From the NCBI GenBank assembly GCA_019235995.1, contig JAFAJV010000078.1, positions 44,372 through 108,371 on the forward strand: DNA of 64,000 nucleotides, read 5' to 3'. The stretch comes from Vulcanimicrobiota bacterium (GTDB lineage: Bacteria; Vulcanimicrobiota; Vulcanimicrobiia; Vulcanimicrobiales; Vulcanimicrobiaceae). Each line of letters starts with the position of its first letter. Position 1 is the stretch's first letter. Below the pieces are notes generated by a model. The model was given only the letters and a program-made list of their open reading frames with translations, ran no database searches and was not told the origin of the DNA. Shown here one piece after another: positions 57,101 through 64,000 of the stretch. Made by a program: the position numbers and the translations under genes.

Positions 57101-58182
57101 GGCGGACTCCGCTCTACGACGAGCACGTAACCGCCGGCGCGCGGCTCGTTCCGTTTGCCGGCTTCGAGATGCCGGTTGCGTACGCGGGCATCCTGCGGGA
57201 GCACGACGCCGTTCGGCATCGCGCCGGCCTCTTCGACCTATCGCACATGGGCCAGTTCTACCTCACCGGCGATCGTGTCGCCGAGTGGGCGGATACGCTC
57301 ACGATCAACGCCGTGGGGACGATGAAGCCACTTCAGGCGCGCTACAACGTCTTCTGTAACGAGGCTGGCGGGGCACACGACGACACGATCTTCTATCGCC
57401 TCGACGGGCGCTGGCTGCTCGTCGTGAACGCCGCGAACGCCGACAAGATGTGGTCGCATCTCAATGCCCACAAGCCCTCCGGCGTCGCACTGGCAAACGA
57501 GCACGGGCGCCGCGCGCTGATCGCGATCCAAGGGCCGCTCTCGGTGGAGATCCTGCAGCCGCACGTCGACGTCGATCTCGCGTCGATGCGCTATTACTTC
57601 GCGGCCGAGGGCCGAGCCGGCGGCTTCCCCGCAGTGATCGCGCGCACGGGGTATACCGGCGAGGACGGGTTCGAGCTTTTCGTCGACGGCGGATACGCGC
57701 CGAAGCTGTGGCGCGAGCTCCTGCGTGCGGGGGCCTCGGCCGGGCTCGAAGCGTGCGGCCTCGGCGCCCGCGACGTCTTACGGCTGGAGGCGGGGATGCC
57801 GCTCTACGGACACGAGCTCACCGAAGAGATCACGCCCGTCCAAGCCGGCCTGAGTTGGGCGCTCAAGCTCGCCAAGCCGGAGTTCATCGGCAGGGCCGCG
57901 CTCGCCGCGCAGCGCGACCGCGACGACTATTCGCGTATCGTCGGCCTGGTCATGGAAGGGCGCGTGCCCGCGCGCGAGGGATATCCGGTGCTGCTCGACG
58001 GCCGGCGGGTCGGCGAGATACGCAGCGGCTCGATCGCGCCCTCGGCCGGAAATAGGAACGTCGCGACCGCCCTCGTCGCGCCGGAGGCCGCAACCGACGG
58101 CACGGCGCTGGCCGTTACGATTCGGGGCGCTTCGCACGCGGCGCGCGTCGTGCCGCTGCCGTTTTACAAGCGCGCGAAATAA
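57097..58182 (+). CDS. gcvT: Aminomethyltransferase, glycine cleavage T protein
   Basis: 361 residues from the GTG at 57097 (GTGA overlap). GcvT blocks are clear: [53 protein letters not shown]. It takes the aminomethyl from lipoyl-GcvH to give 5,10-methylene-THF and ammonia. It is the first glycine-cleavage gene of four. No glycine riboswitch is seen upstream, and the leader would be the thioesterase gene. Confidence 0.95.
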   Translation: MRRTPLYDEHVTAGARLVPFAGFEMPVAYAGILREHDAVRHRAGLFDLSHMGQFYLTGDRVAEWADTLTINAVGTMKPLQARYNVFCNEAGGAHDDTIFYRLDGRWLLVVNAANADKMWSHLNAHKPSGVALANEHGRRALIAIQGPLSVEILQPHVDVDLASMRYYFAAEGRAGGFPAVIARTGYTGEDGFELFVDGGYAPKLWRELLRAGASAGLEACGLGARDVLRLEAGMPLYGHELTEEITPVQAGLSWALKLAKPEFIGRAALAAQRDRDDYSRIVGLVMEGRVPAREGYPVLLDGRRVGEIRSGSIAPSAGNRNVATALVAPEAATDGTALAVTIRGASHAARVVPLPFYKRAK

Positions 58183-58197
58183 GGAAGGGAATACCAA

Positions 58198-58578
58198 GTG
58201 GCGCAGCCGGAAGATCTGCTCTTCAGCAAGGAACACGAGTGGGTGAAGCTCGACGGTGACACGGCGACGATCGGCATCACCGACTACGCGCAAAATGCGC
58301 TCGGCGACATCGTTTACGTCGAGCTGCCGAAGGTCGGCGCCACGATCAAGCAGTTCTCGCCGGTCGGCGTGATCGAGTCGGTCAAGGCCGTCTCGGATCT
58401 CTTCACGCCGCTCTCGGGCGAGGTGCTGGCGATCAACGACGCGCTCGAGAACGATCCCGCCGCCGTCAACCGCGAGCCCTACGGCGGCGGATGGCTCCTC
58501 AAGCTCCGCGTCGCCGATCCGAACGAGGCCAAGACGCTGCTTCCGCCGGCGGACTACGAGAAAATCGCAACGGAATAG
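58198..58578 (+). CDS. gcvH: Glycine cleavage H protein
   Basis: 126 residues from the GTG at 58198 (GGAAGG upstream). The lipoylation site is Lys63 in IESVKAVSDLF, and the GcvH start LLFSKEHEWVKLD and the C-terminal NREPYGGGWLLKLRVADPNE are standard. It shuttles the aminomethyl arm between P, T and the L protein (not in this window). Confidence 0.96.
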   Translation: MAQPEDLLFSKEHEWVKLDGDTATIGITDYAQNALGDIVYVELPKVGATIKQFSPVGVIESVKAVSDLFTPLSGEVLAINDALENDPAAVNREPYGGGWLLKLRVADPNEAKTLLPPADYEKIATE

Positions 58579-58582
58579 CCCA

Positions 58583-59941
58583 ATGTACGCACCGCACACC
58601 GAGCGCGACGTCGCGAGCATGCTGGAGACGATCGGCGTCGAGTCGCTCGACGCTCTGCTGCGCGTTCCGGACGCCATCGCCTTGAAGCGTAAGCTCGACA
58701 TCGTCCCGGCGCTGCCCGAGTATCTGATCGCGCGCCGCTTCGAGAACCTCGCGGCGAAGAACGCCGGCGCCGAGTATCGCTCCTTCCTCGGCGGCGGCGC
58801 CTATCGCCACTACGCGCCGCCGGCGATTGCCGCGCTCGCAATGCGCGGCGAGTTTCTCACGGCCTATACGCCGTATCAGGCCGAGGTCTCGCAGGGCTAT
58901 CTCCAGGCGATCTATGAGTGGCAAACGTACATCGGCTTGCTCACCGGCATGGAGATCGCCAACGCCTCGGTCTACGACGGCGCGACCGCGCTTGCGGAGG
59001 CGGCGATCATGGCGCTCGGCGCGACCCAGCGGCAGAAGCTCCTCGTCTCGCGCGCGATCCACCCAAACTATCGCGCCGTGCTGCGGACGTATTGTGACGG
59101 CTTGGACGTCGCCATCGAGGAAATACCGCTTACCGCTTCGGGCACGTCCGATCTCGACTGGCTCGCGCAGGCGGATCTCGGCGGGTATGCCGCGGTCGCG
59201 GTGCAGTCCCCGAACTTTTTCGGCTGCGTTGACGCGCTGTCGCCCGAGGCGGCACAAGCGATCGCGACGAGCGGCGCAGTGCCCATCGCCGTCGTTGCTG
59301 AGGCGCTCTCGCTGGCGGCGCTCGCGCCGCCGGGCGCCTGGGGGGCGCAGCTCGTAGCCGGCGAGGCCCAGAGCTTCGGGGTTCCGGTCGCCTTTGGCGG
59401 ACCGTATGCCGGCTTCATCGCGTCGGCGAAAGAGCACATGCGACGAATTCCCGGGCGCCTCGTCGGGAAGACCGTGGACGCATCAGGGCGGACGGCTTAC
59501 GTGCTTACGCTGCAGGCTCGGGAACAGCACATCCGGCGCGAACGCGCGACGTCGAACATCTGCACGAACCAAGCCCATTGCGCGCTGATCGCGACGATCT
59601 ACCTCGCGTTGATGGGCGAGACGGGGCTGCGCAACGCCGCAGCGCTCAACCTCGCGCGCTCGCGCGAGCTCGCCAGCGCCGTCGCCAACGTCCCCGGCGT
59701 CCGCCTGACGTACGATGCGCCGTTCTTCAACGAGTTCGTCGCCGACGTGGGCCGGCCGGCCTCGAGCGTGCTCGAGGAGCTGCAGGATCGCGGCATCCTC
59801 GGCGGCATCGATCTCGGCAGATTCTATCCCGAGCTCGACACGTGCATCCTGATGACGGCGACCGAGCTGACGACCAGCGGCGACATCGAGGCGCTCGCCG
59901 CCGCGCTGCGGGAGGTGCTGCGTGCCCACGCCGCCGTCTGA
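58583..59941 (+). CDS. gcvPA: Glycine decarboxylase subunit 1 (P-protein alpha)
   Basis: 452 residues, ATG 4 bp after gcvH. The two-subunit type of P protein. Family blocks: FLGGGAYRHYAPPAI, TAYTPYQAEVSQGYLQAIYEWQT and QAREQHIRRERATSNICTNQA. The PLP Lys is in the other subunit. It overlaps gcvPB by 20 bases. Together they decarboxylate glycine. Confidence 0.95.
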   Translation: MYAPHTERDVASMLETIGVESLDALLRVPDAIALKRKLDIVPALPEYLIARRFENLAAKNAGAEYRSFLGGGAYRHYAPPAIAALAMRGEFLTAYTPYQAEVSQGYLQAIYEWQTYIGLLTGMEIANASVYDGATALAEAAIMALGATQRQKLLVSRAIHPNYRAVLRTYCDGLDVAIEEIPLTASGTSDLDWLAQADLGGYAAVAVQSPNFFGCVDALSPEAAQAIATSGAVPIAVVAEALSLAALAPPGAWGAQLVAGEAQSFGVPVAFGGPYAGFIASAKEHMRRIPGRLVGKTVDASGRTAYVLTLQAREQHIRRERATSNICTNQAHCALIATIYLALMGETGLRNAAALNLARSRELASAVANVPGVRLTYDAPFFNEFVADVGRPASSVLEELQDRGILGGIDLGRFYPELDTCILMTATELTTSGDIEALAAALREVLRAHAAV

Positions 59942-61418
59942 CTCGCGCGATGCAGGCGTTCCGCTGATCTTCGAGCTCGGACGGCGCGGCCGAGCGAACC
60001 GCTATCTCGAAGAAGGCAAGCCGCTCGACGCGTTTCTCCCCAGGCCCGTGCTGCGCGACGAGTTGCCGCTGCCCGACAACAGCGAGCTCGACGTCGTACG
60101 TCATTACACGAAGCTCTCGCAGCGCACGTTCGGCATCGACCTGGGATTCTATCCGCTCGGCTCGTGCACGATGAAGTACAACCCGCGCGTTAACGATGCA
60201 ATCGTCGCGGTGCCTGCGTTCGCGCAGCTGCATCCGTTTACGCCCGACGATCTCGCGCAAGGCGCGCTGATGGTGATGTACGAGCTGGAGAGGTCGCTGA
60301 GCTCGCTGTTCGGCATGGCGGCATTCTCGCTAAACCCCTCGGCGGGCGCGCACGCGGAGCTCGGCGCGCTGCTGATCGCCAAGAAGTATTTCAAGGAGCG
60401 CGGCGAGACACTGCGCGACAAGGTGATCGTACCGGACACCGCGCACGGAACGAACCCGGCGTCCGCAGCGATGTGCGGCTTCAGCGTCATTTCGTTGCCC
60501 AGCGATGAGCGCGGGCGGGTCGGCGTCGCCGAGATTCGCAAGGTGCTCGGCCCCGACACCGCCGTCTGCATGATGACGAATCCGAATACGCTCGGACTTT
60601 TCGAGGAATCCATTGCCGAGATCGCCGCGGCGGTGCACGAGGTAGGCGGCCTTATGTACTACGACGGGGCGAACGCCAACGCGATCATGGGATACACGCG
60701 CCCCGGTGACATGGGCTTCGATCTCATGCATCTCAACACGCACAAGACGTTCACGATTCCGCACGGCGGGGGCGGCGCCGGCCACGGCCCGCTCGGCGTC
60801 GCCGCCCACCTGACGGAGTACCTCCCAACGCCGGTCGTCACGCGCGAGGACTCGATGTTGCGGCTGGACTTCGATCGCCCCAAATCGATCGGCCCGATGC
60901 GCTCGTTCTGGTCGAACTTCGCTCATGCGGCGCGCGCGCTTGCGTATCTGTATGCGAACGGTGCAGAGGGCCTCAAGCGCGTCTCTGCGCTGGCGGTGCT
61001 TAATGCGAACTACGTGCGCGTCAAAGTCGCGGAGTTTCTCGAGACGCCGTACGCCGAGCCGTGCCGTCACGAATTCGTCGCATCCGCACAGACGCTCAAG
61101 CGCGAGCACGGCGTGCGTGCGCTCGATCTCGCGAAGGCGCTACTCGACCACGGCTACATGGCGCCGACCATCTACTTTCCGCTGATCGTTCCCGAGTGTC
61201 TAATGATCGAGCCTACGGAGACAGAGTCAAAAGAGACGCTCGACGCGTTCGTCGCCGCGCTCCGTTCCATCGTCGAGACCGCCAAGCGCGATCCCGAGGC
61301 GTTGTTTGCGGCACCGCTCACGACGGTTGTCGGCCGCGTGGACGAGACCCGCGCCGCGCGGCAGCCCGACCTCCGCTGGCGGCCGAGCGCGGAAGGAGCC
61401 GCCACTCGAATCCCATAA
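59922..61418 (+). CDS. gcvPB: Glycine decarboxylase subunit 2 (P-protein beta)
   Basis: 498 residues. The PLP-binding Lys275 is in LNTHKTFTIPHGGGG. The stretches YPLGSCTMKYNP and DTAHGTNPASAAMCGF are typical of the PB subunit. Downstream a GGGTG/CACCC hairpin ends the operon. About ten codons overlap gcvPA. Confidence 0.95.
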   Translation: MPTPPSDSRDAGVPLIFELGRRGRANRYLEEGKPLDAFLPRPVLRDELPLPDNSELDVVRHYTKLSQRTFGIDLGFYPLGSCTMKYNPRVNDAIVAVPAFAQLHPFTPDDLAQGALMVMYELERSLSSLFGMAAFSLNPSAGAHAELGALLIAKKYFKERGETLRDKVIVPDTAHGTNPASAAMCGFSVISLPSDERGRVGVAEIRKVLGPDTAVCMMTNPNTLGLFEESIAEIAAAVHEVGGLMYYDGANANAIMGYTRPGDMGFDLMHLNTHKTFTIPHGGGGAGHGPLGVAAHLTEYLPTPVVTREDSMLRLDFDRPKSIGPMRSFWSNFAHAARALAYLYANGAEGLKRVSALAVLNANYVRVKVAEFLETPYAEPCRHEFVASAQTLKREHGVRALDLAKALLDHGYMAPTIYFPLIVPECLMIEPTETESKETLDAFVAALRSIVETAKRDPEALFAAPLTTVVGRVDETRAARQPDLRWRPSAEGAATRIP

Positions 61419-61483
61419 AAGGTGACGTGAGTCATCTTCGCCGCTACTCTCGCGATCGGTAGGGGCCTAGGGAACCCGGGCGC

Positions 61484-61503
61484 TGGGTGGCTCACCCATT
61501 TGA
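61484..61503 (+). terminator. Hairpin after the glycine cleavage operon
   Basis: TGGGTG-GCT-CACCCA (61484-61498) then TTTG. A six-pair stem with weak T tract, so a weak terminator. The gap to 61612 also holds TTGAGA 17 bp before ATAACT, a possible promoter for the cysteine dioxygenase gene. Confidence 0.4.
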
Positions 61504-61612
61504 CAACAGGGGGTCGCCTTTTCGCATGAGACGGTGGCAGGGGAAGTGGCGTCCTTGAGAAAAGGTGACTCCGGTCAATAACTAAAGTCTTCTTTTTTGT
61601 GAGGGAAATCGA

Positions 61613-62164
61613 GTGCTTCGGCAGCTCGTGGATGACTTGCGGTCCGAGCCCCCTTCTGGGCGGGGCTTCTTGGAGATGGCCCGGCTGCTGCAGCGGGCGG
61701 GTGTCCGGTGGGGCGACCGTCTGCGGCTGATCTCGCGGCGGGACGCCTATACCCGCACCTGCGCATACCGTGATGACGGCTTCGAGGTGCTGCTGCTCAA
61801 CTGGTCGCCGGGCGCAGCCTCGCCGATTCACGACCACGGCGATCAGGACTGCTGGATGCTGGTGCTCTCCGGCATGTTGCAGGTTGACGATTACGTGCGA
61901 CTGGACGCGGGCGACGTGCGCGGCTACGCGCGCGTCGAAGAGGGCAGCTCGCGGATGCTCGCGGCCGGCGGACTTGACACGCGCGGTGGCCGCTTCGACC
62001 TGCACCGCGTCTCCGCTCCTACCGCGCCGGCCGTCTCTCTTCACGTGTATTCCGCGCCGCTGCGCGAGTACACGACCTACGACAAGCTCTCGCAGCGTTG
62101 CGAAACGGCGTTCGGTAAGTATGACGACGTCATCTCTCCCTATGCGGCGGCGCGCCGGCGATGA
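61613..62164 (+). CDS. Cysteine dioxygenase (type I)
   Basis: 183 residues, GTG start with GAGGG about 8 nt upstream. The cupin iron ligands are His73 and His75 (IHDHGDQDCW) and His131 (LHRVS). Cys80 and Tyr146 (LHVYS) sit where mammalian CDO has its Cys-Tyr crosslink. Oxidises cysteine to cysteine sulfinate. It is coupled to the next FAD protein by an ATGA overlap. Confidence 0.9.
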   Translation: MLRQLVDDLRSEPPSGRGFLEMARLLQRAGVRWGDRLRLISRRDAYTRTCAYRDDGFEVLLLNWSPGAASPIHDHGDQDCWMLVLSGMLQVDDYVRLDAGDVRGYARVEEGSSRMLAAGGLDTRGGRFDLHRVSAPTAPAVSLHVYSAPLREYTTYDKLSQRCETAFGKYDDVISPYAAARRR

Positions 62165-63510
62165 TCGATCTCGACGTCGCCATCGTCGGAGGCGGTTTTA
62201 GCGGCAGCGCCGTCGCCGCGCAGCTCGCTCGCCACGCGCCCGATGGGTTTTCGGTTCGGATCTTCGAGCCGAGCGAGCTCGGCCGCGGGGCGGCGTACGG
62301 TACGCGTCACGCCGAGCATCTGTTGAATACGCGTGCCGCCGGGATGAGCATGTTTCCCGACGATCCCGAGCATTTCGTGCGCTGGCTGGGGCGGCGGGCG
62401 GATCGAGCGGCGTTCGTGCCGCGCCGGCTGTACGGCGACTACGTCGCCGAGATCGCGCGGCGCGCGCTCGAGCGGCCGCATTTTCGGCTCGTGAACGGGA
62501 GGGTTCGCGCGATCCGGCGCTCCGGCCGCGGCTTCGTCGTCGAATCGGCTGCGGGCAGCCGAATCGAGGCTCGCGCGGTGGTTCTGGCCACCGGTAACGC
62601 TCTCCCCGCCGATCACTTCTTGCCGGCCGAGGTAACGGCGCATCCGGGTTACGTCGGCGATCCGTGGCGATATGACTATCGGTCGGTCGGAGGGCACGTG
62701 CTGCTGATCGGCTCCGGTCTCACGGCACTCGACGTGCTCGTCGCGCTGCGCGCGAGCGGTCATCGCGGGATCGTTCACATCATCTCGCGACACGGACGCT
62801 ATCCGGCGGTCCACGCGGACGTCGCGCCTTACGACGTGATTCCCGCGCTCGACGCACGAGATGCGCGGTCGGTGTTGCGCGGCTTCCGCCGGCATGTGGC
62901 CGAAGCGTGCCTGCGCGGGTTCGACTGGCGTAGTGTCGTCGACGCCGTGCGTCCCGAGTCCGAGTCGATCTGGCGGCGCCTCCCGCCGCTCGAGCGCCGC
63001 CGCTTCGAGCGGCATCTGCGCACGCACTGGGAGCGCCATCGGCATCGCGCGCCGGAGCAGGTGGATGCGGTGCGCGACGTGTACGCGCGCTCGGGCAAAG
63101 CGATCACCTATGCGGGCCGGCTCGCGGCGCTGCAGCGCGGCTGCGCGCGCATCGCGCTCAACGACGGCACGACCGTCACGCTGCGGCCCGATTGGATCGT
63201 GAACTGCTCGGGTGTGGGTGGCGTCCGCGTGATGGCGCGCGATCCGCTGATCGAAGGCATGCTCGCCGACGGCATCGTCTCAGCCGAGACGCGCGGCCTC
63301 GGCTTGCGCACGACCTGGGAGCTTGCCTCCATCGACGCGTCCGGGACGCCGGTGGAAGGGCTTTGGATCGTCGGCCCCCCAGTGCGCGGCTCCCGCTTCG
63401 AGGCCACCGCCGTTCCCGAGCTTCGCGTGATGGCGGAGCTCGCCGCTTCGGAGATTCTCGCGAGCCTGCGCGGCAACACCGCACCTATGTCATTAGCGGC
63501 TCAGGCGTGA
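62161..63510 (+). CDS. FAD/NAD(P)-binding oxidoreductase
   Basis: 449 residues, ATG at 62161 overlapping the dioxygenase stop. N-terminal Rossmann motif VAIVGGGFSGSAVAAQL (NAD_binding_9 type), with YGTRHAEHLLNTRAAGM and a second dinucleotide site HVLLIGSGLTALDVLVAL. FAD/NAD(P)-binding proteins of this type often follow cysteine dioxygenase genes. Substrate unknown; a role in sulfinate or thiol redox is possible. Confidence 0.83.
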   Translation: MIDLDVAIVGGGFSGSAVAAQLARHAPDGFSVRIFEPSELGRGAAYGTRHAEHLLNTRAAGMSMFPDDPEHFVRWLGRRADRAAFVPRRLYGDYVAEIARRALERPHFRLVNGRVRAIRRSGRGFVVESAAGSRIEARAVVLATGNALPADHFLPAEVTAHPGYVGDPWRYDYRSVGGHVLLIGSGLTALDVLVALRASGHRGIVHIISRHGRYPAVHADVAPYDVIPALDARDARSVLRGFRRHVAEACLRGFDWRSVVDAVRPESESIWRRLPPLERRRFERHLRTHWERHRHRAPEQVDAVRDVYARSGKAITYAGRLAALQRGCARIALNDGTTVTLRPDWIVNCSGVGGVRVMARDPLIEGMLADGIVSAETRGLGLRTTWELASIDASGTPVEGLWIVGPPVRGSRFEATAVPELRVMAELAASEILASLRGNTAPMSLAAQA

Positions 63511-63596
63511 TTCGCACCAACTGACTTTCCGGTCGGGCCAAGGCCGGGCCGGCATACCCGTCCCATGCACTTCACTCTCAATGAAGGATCATTCAC

Positions 63597-64000
63597 ATGA
63601 AAAAGAGCCTTGTCACCTTGGCCTTGGCCGCCGTGCCGGCGCTGGTGCTCAGCGCCTGCAACGGGGGTGGTTCAGGTACGTCCGCTGTCGCACCTTTGCC
63701 GAATGCGCCGCAGCTAGCGAACCACGGCCGCGCGCATCCCAACGACAACGGAACGCAAGATCTGCACGCCGGCGGCGCCGACTTTCCGGGCTACGCGTAC
63801 AACCTCGATAGCCAGCCCGTCGGTCTCTACAGTCAGCCGCAATCCCCGCCCGCAGGCGGGTCACTTTTTTACGCGGTGCCGACCAAGGGCACGATCTACT
63901 ATTGCATCACCGGCAGCACGTACGGCCGCGCAGAGTTCATCCAAAACAACGGCACGGCAACCACGGCGTGCGCGGCGCTCGGTCAAGCCGCCACCGGCTT
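63597..64000 (+). CDS. PstS-like substrate-binding lipoprotein (3' end cut by window edge)
   Basis: The first 134 residues are visible. AAGGA before the ATG at 63597. Lipobox LVLSACNGG. The mature start GTQDLHAGGADFPGYAYNL resembles the phosphate-binding opening of PstS (GAGATFP). Later YYCITGSTYGRAEF is compatible but not diagnostic. If PstS, it captures phosphate for an ABC importer, and would use phosphate freed by the phosphoesterases. Rest lies beyond the window. Confidence 0.6.
   Translation, partial: MKKSLVTLALAAVPALVLSACNGGGSGTSAVAPLPNAPQLANHGRAHPNDNGTQDLHAGGADFPGYAYNLDSQPVGLYSQPQSPPAGGSLFYAVPTKGTIYYCITGSTYGRAEFIQNNGTATTACAALGQAATG

Noticed and set aside
61419..61612. SAM, cobalamin or other riboswitch before cysteine dioxygenase
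   Set aside because: Hairpins are present but no conserved riboswitch core was recognised; a terminator plus promoter explains the gap better.

Overview
The window is about 64 kb of high-GC (roughly two-thirds GC), gene-dense bacterial chromosome. No CRISPR array, rRNA operon, prophage or transposase was seen. The mix suggests an environmental, probably acid-tolerant soil heterotroph outside the well-studied phyla: housekeeping genes, a three-gene anchorless succinate dehydrogenase, a complete PQQ biosynthesis operon, many secreted peptidases and acid-phosphatase-like phosphoesterases, lipid-synthesis genes and a LonC-DnaB locus. Candidatus Eremiobacterota (WPS-2) or a relative is my best guess. 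This is inference from gene content, not from a marker-gene tree.

Layout. 0-2.2 kb: a truncated secreted phosphoesterase and a clostripain-type peptidase whose ribosome-binding site lies in a hairpin. 2.4-6 kb: sdhA-sdhB-sdhE operon. 6-11 kb: small secreted proteins, apt, a bifunctional (p)ppGpp synthase/hydrolase and a TSUP permease. 11-15 kb: a tandem lipoprotein pair and a phosphoesterase. 15-16 kb: rpsF-ssb. 16.5-18.8 kb: a coupled phospholipid operon (CDP-alcohol transferase, acyltransferase, CDP-diglyceride synthase). 18.8-26 kb: sedolisin, glnA, a glycosidase-like lipoprotein, a PQQ-type propeller protein and a phosphoesterase. 26-30 kb: pqqA-C-D-E-B and a fatty-acid desaturase. 30.7-35.4 kb: rpsR-rplI-lonC-dnaB, with a mini-intein in dnaB. 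35-40 kb: subtilase, mntR-mntH with a tandem operator, gamma-carbonic-anhydrase-like protein, tRNA-Thr. 40-46 kb: GNAT, penicillin-acylase-like hydrolase, Rieske protein, a candidate selenoprotein, a PMM-like HAD phosphatase, YceI, HxlR, DoxX. 46-49 kb: two tandem phosphoesterases. 49.7-54 kb: a TPR-LuxR regulator, sufB, and two divergent pairs of tiny genes. 54-56.6 kb: speD, a lipoprotein, speE. 56.7-61.4 kb: thioesterase and the gcvT-H-PA-PB glycine cleavage operon. 61.6-64 kb: cysteine dioxygenase, an FAD oxidoreductase and the start of a PstS-like lipoprotein.

How the genes work together. Four-base stop/start overlaps (ATGA, GTGA, TTGA) are very common, so translational coupling is the norm. 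At three junctions the coupled gene has no usual start codon and a CTG or CTA sits in the start position. A second group of genes has a -10-like hexamer 6-8 nt before the ATG and no Shine-Dalgarno sequence, which is the arrangement of leaderless mRNAs. The most notable single locus is a thioredoxin-like gene with an in-frame TGA at the first position of its CxxC-like motif, followed by a hairpin that fits a bacterial SECIS. No sel genes lie in the window, so Sec decoding must be tested in the whole genome.
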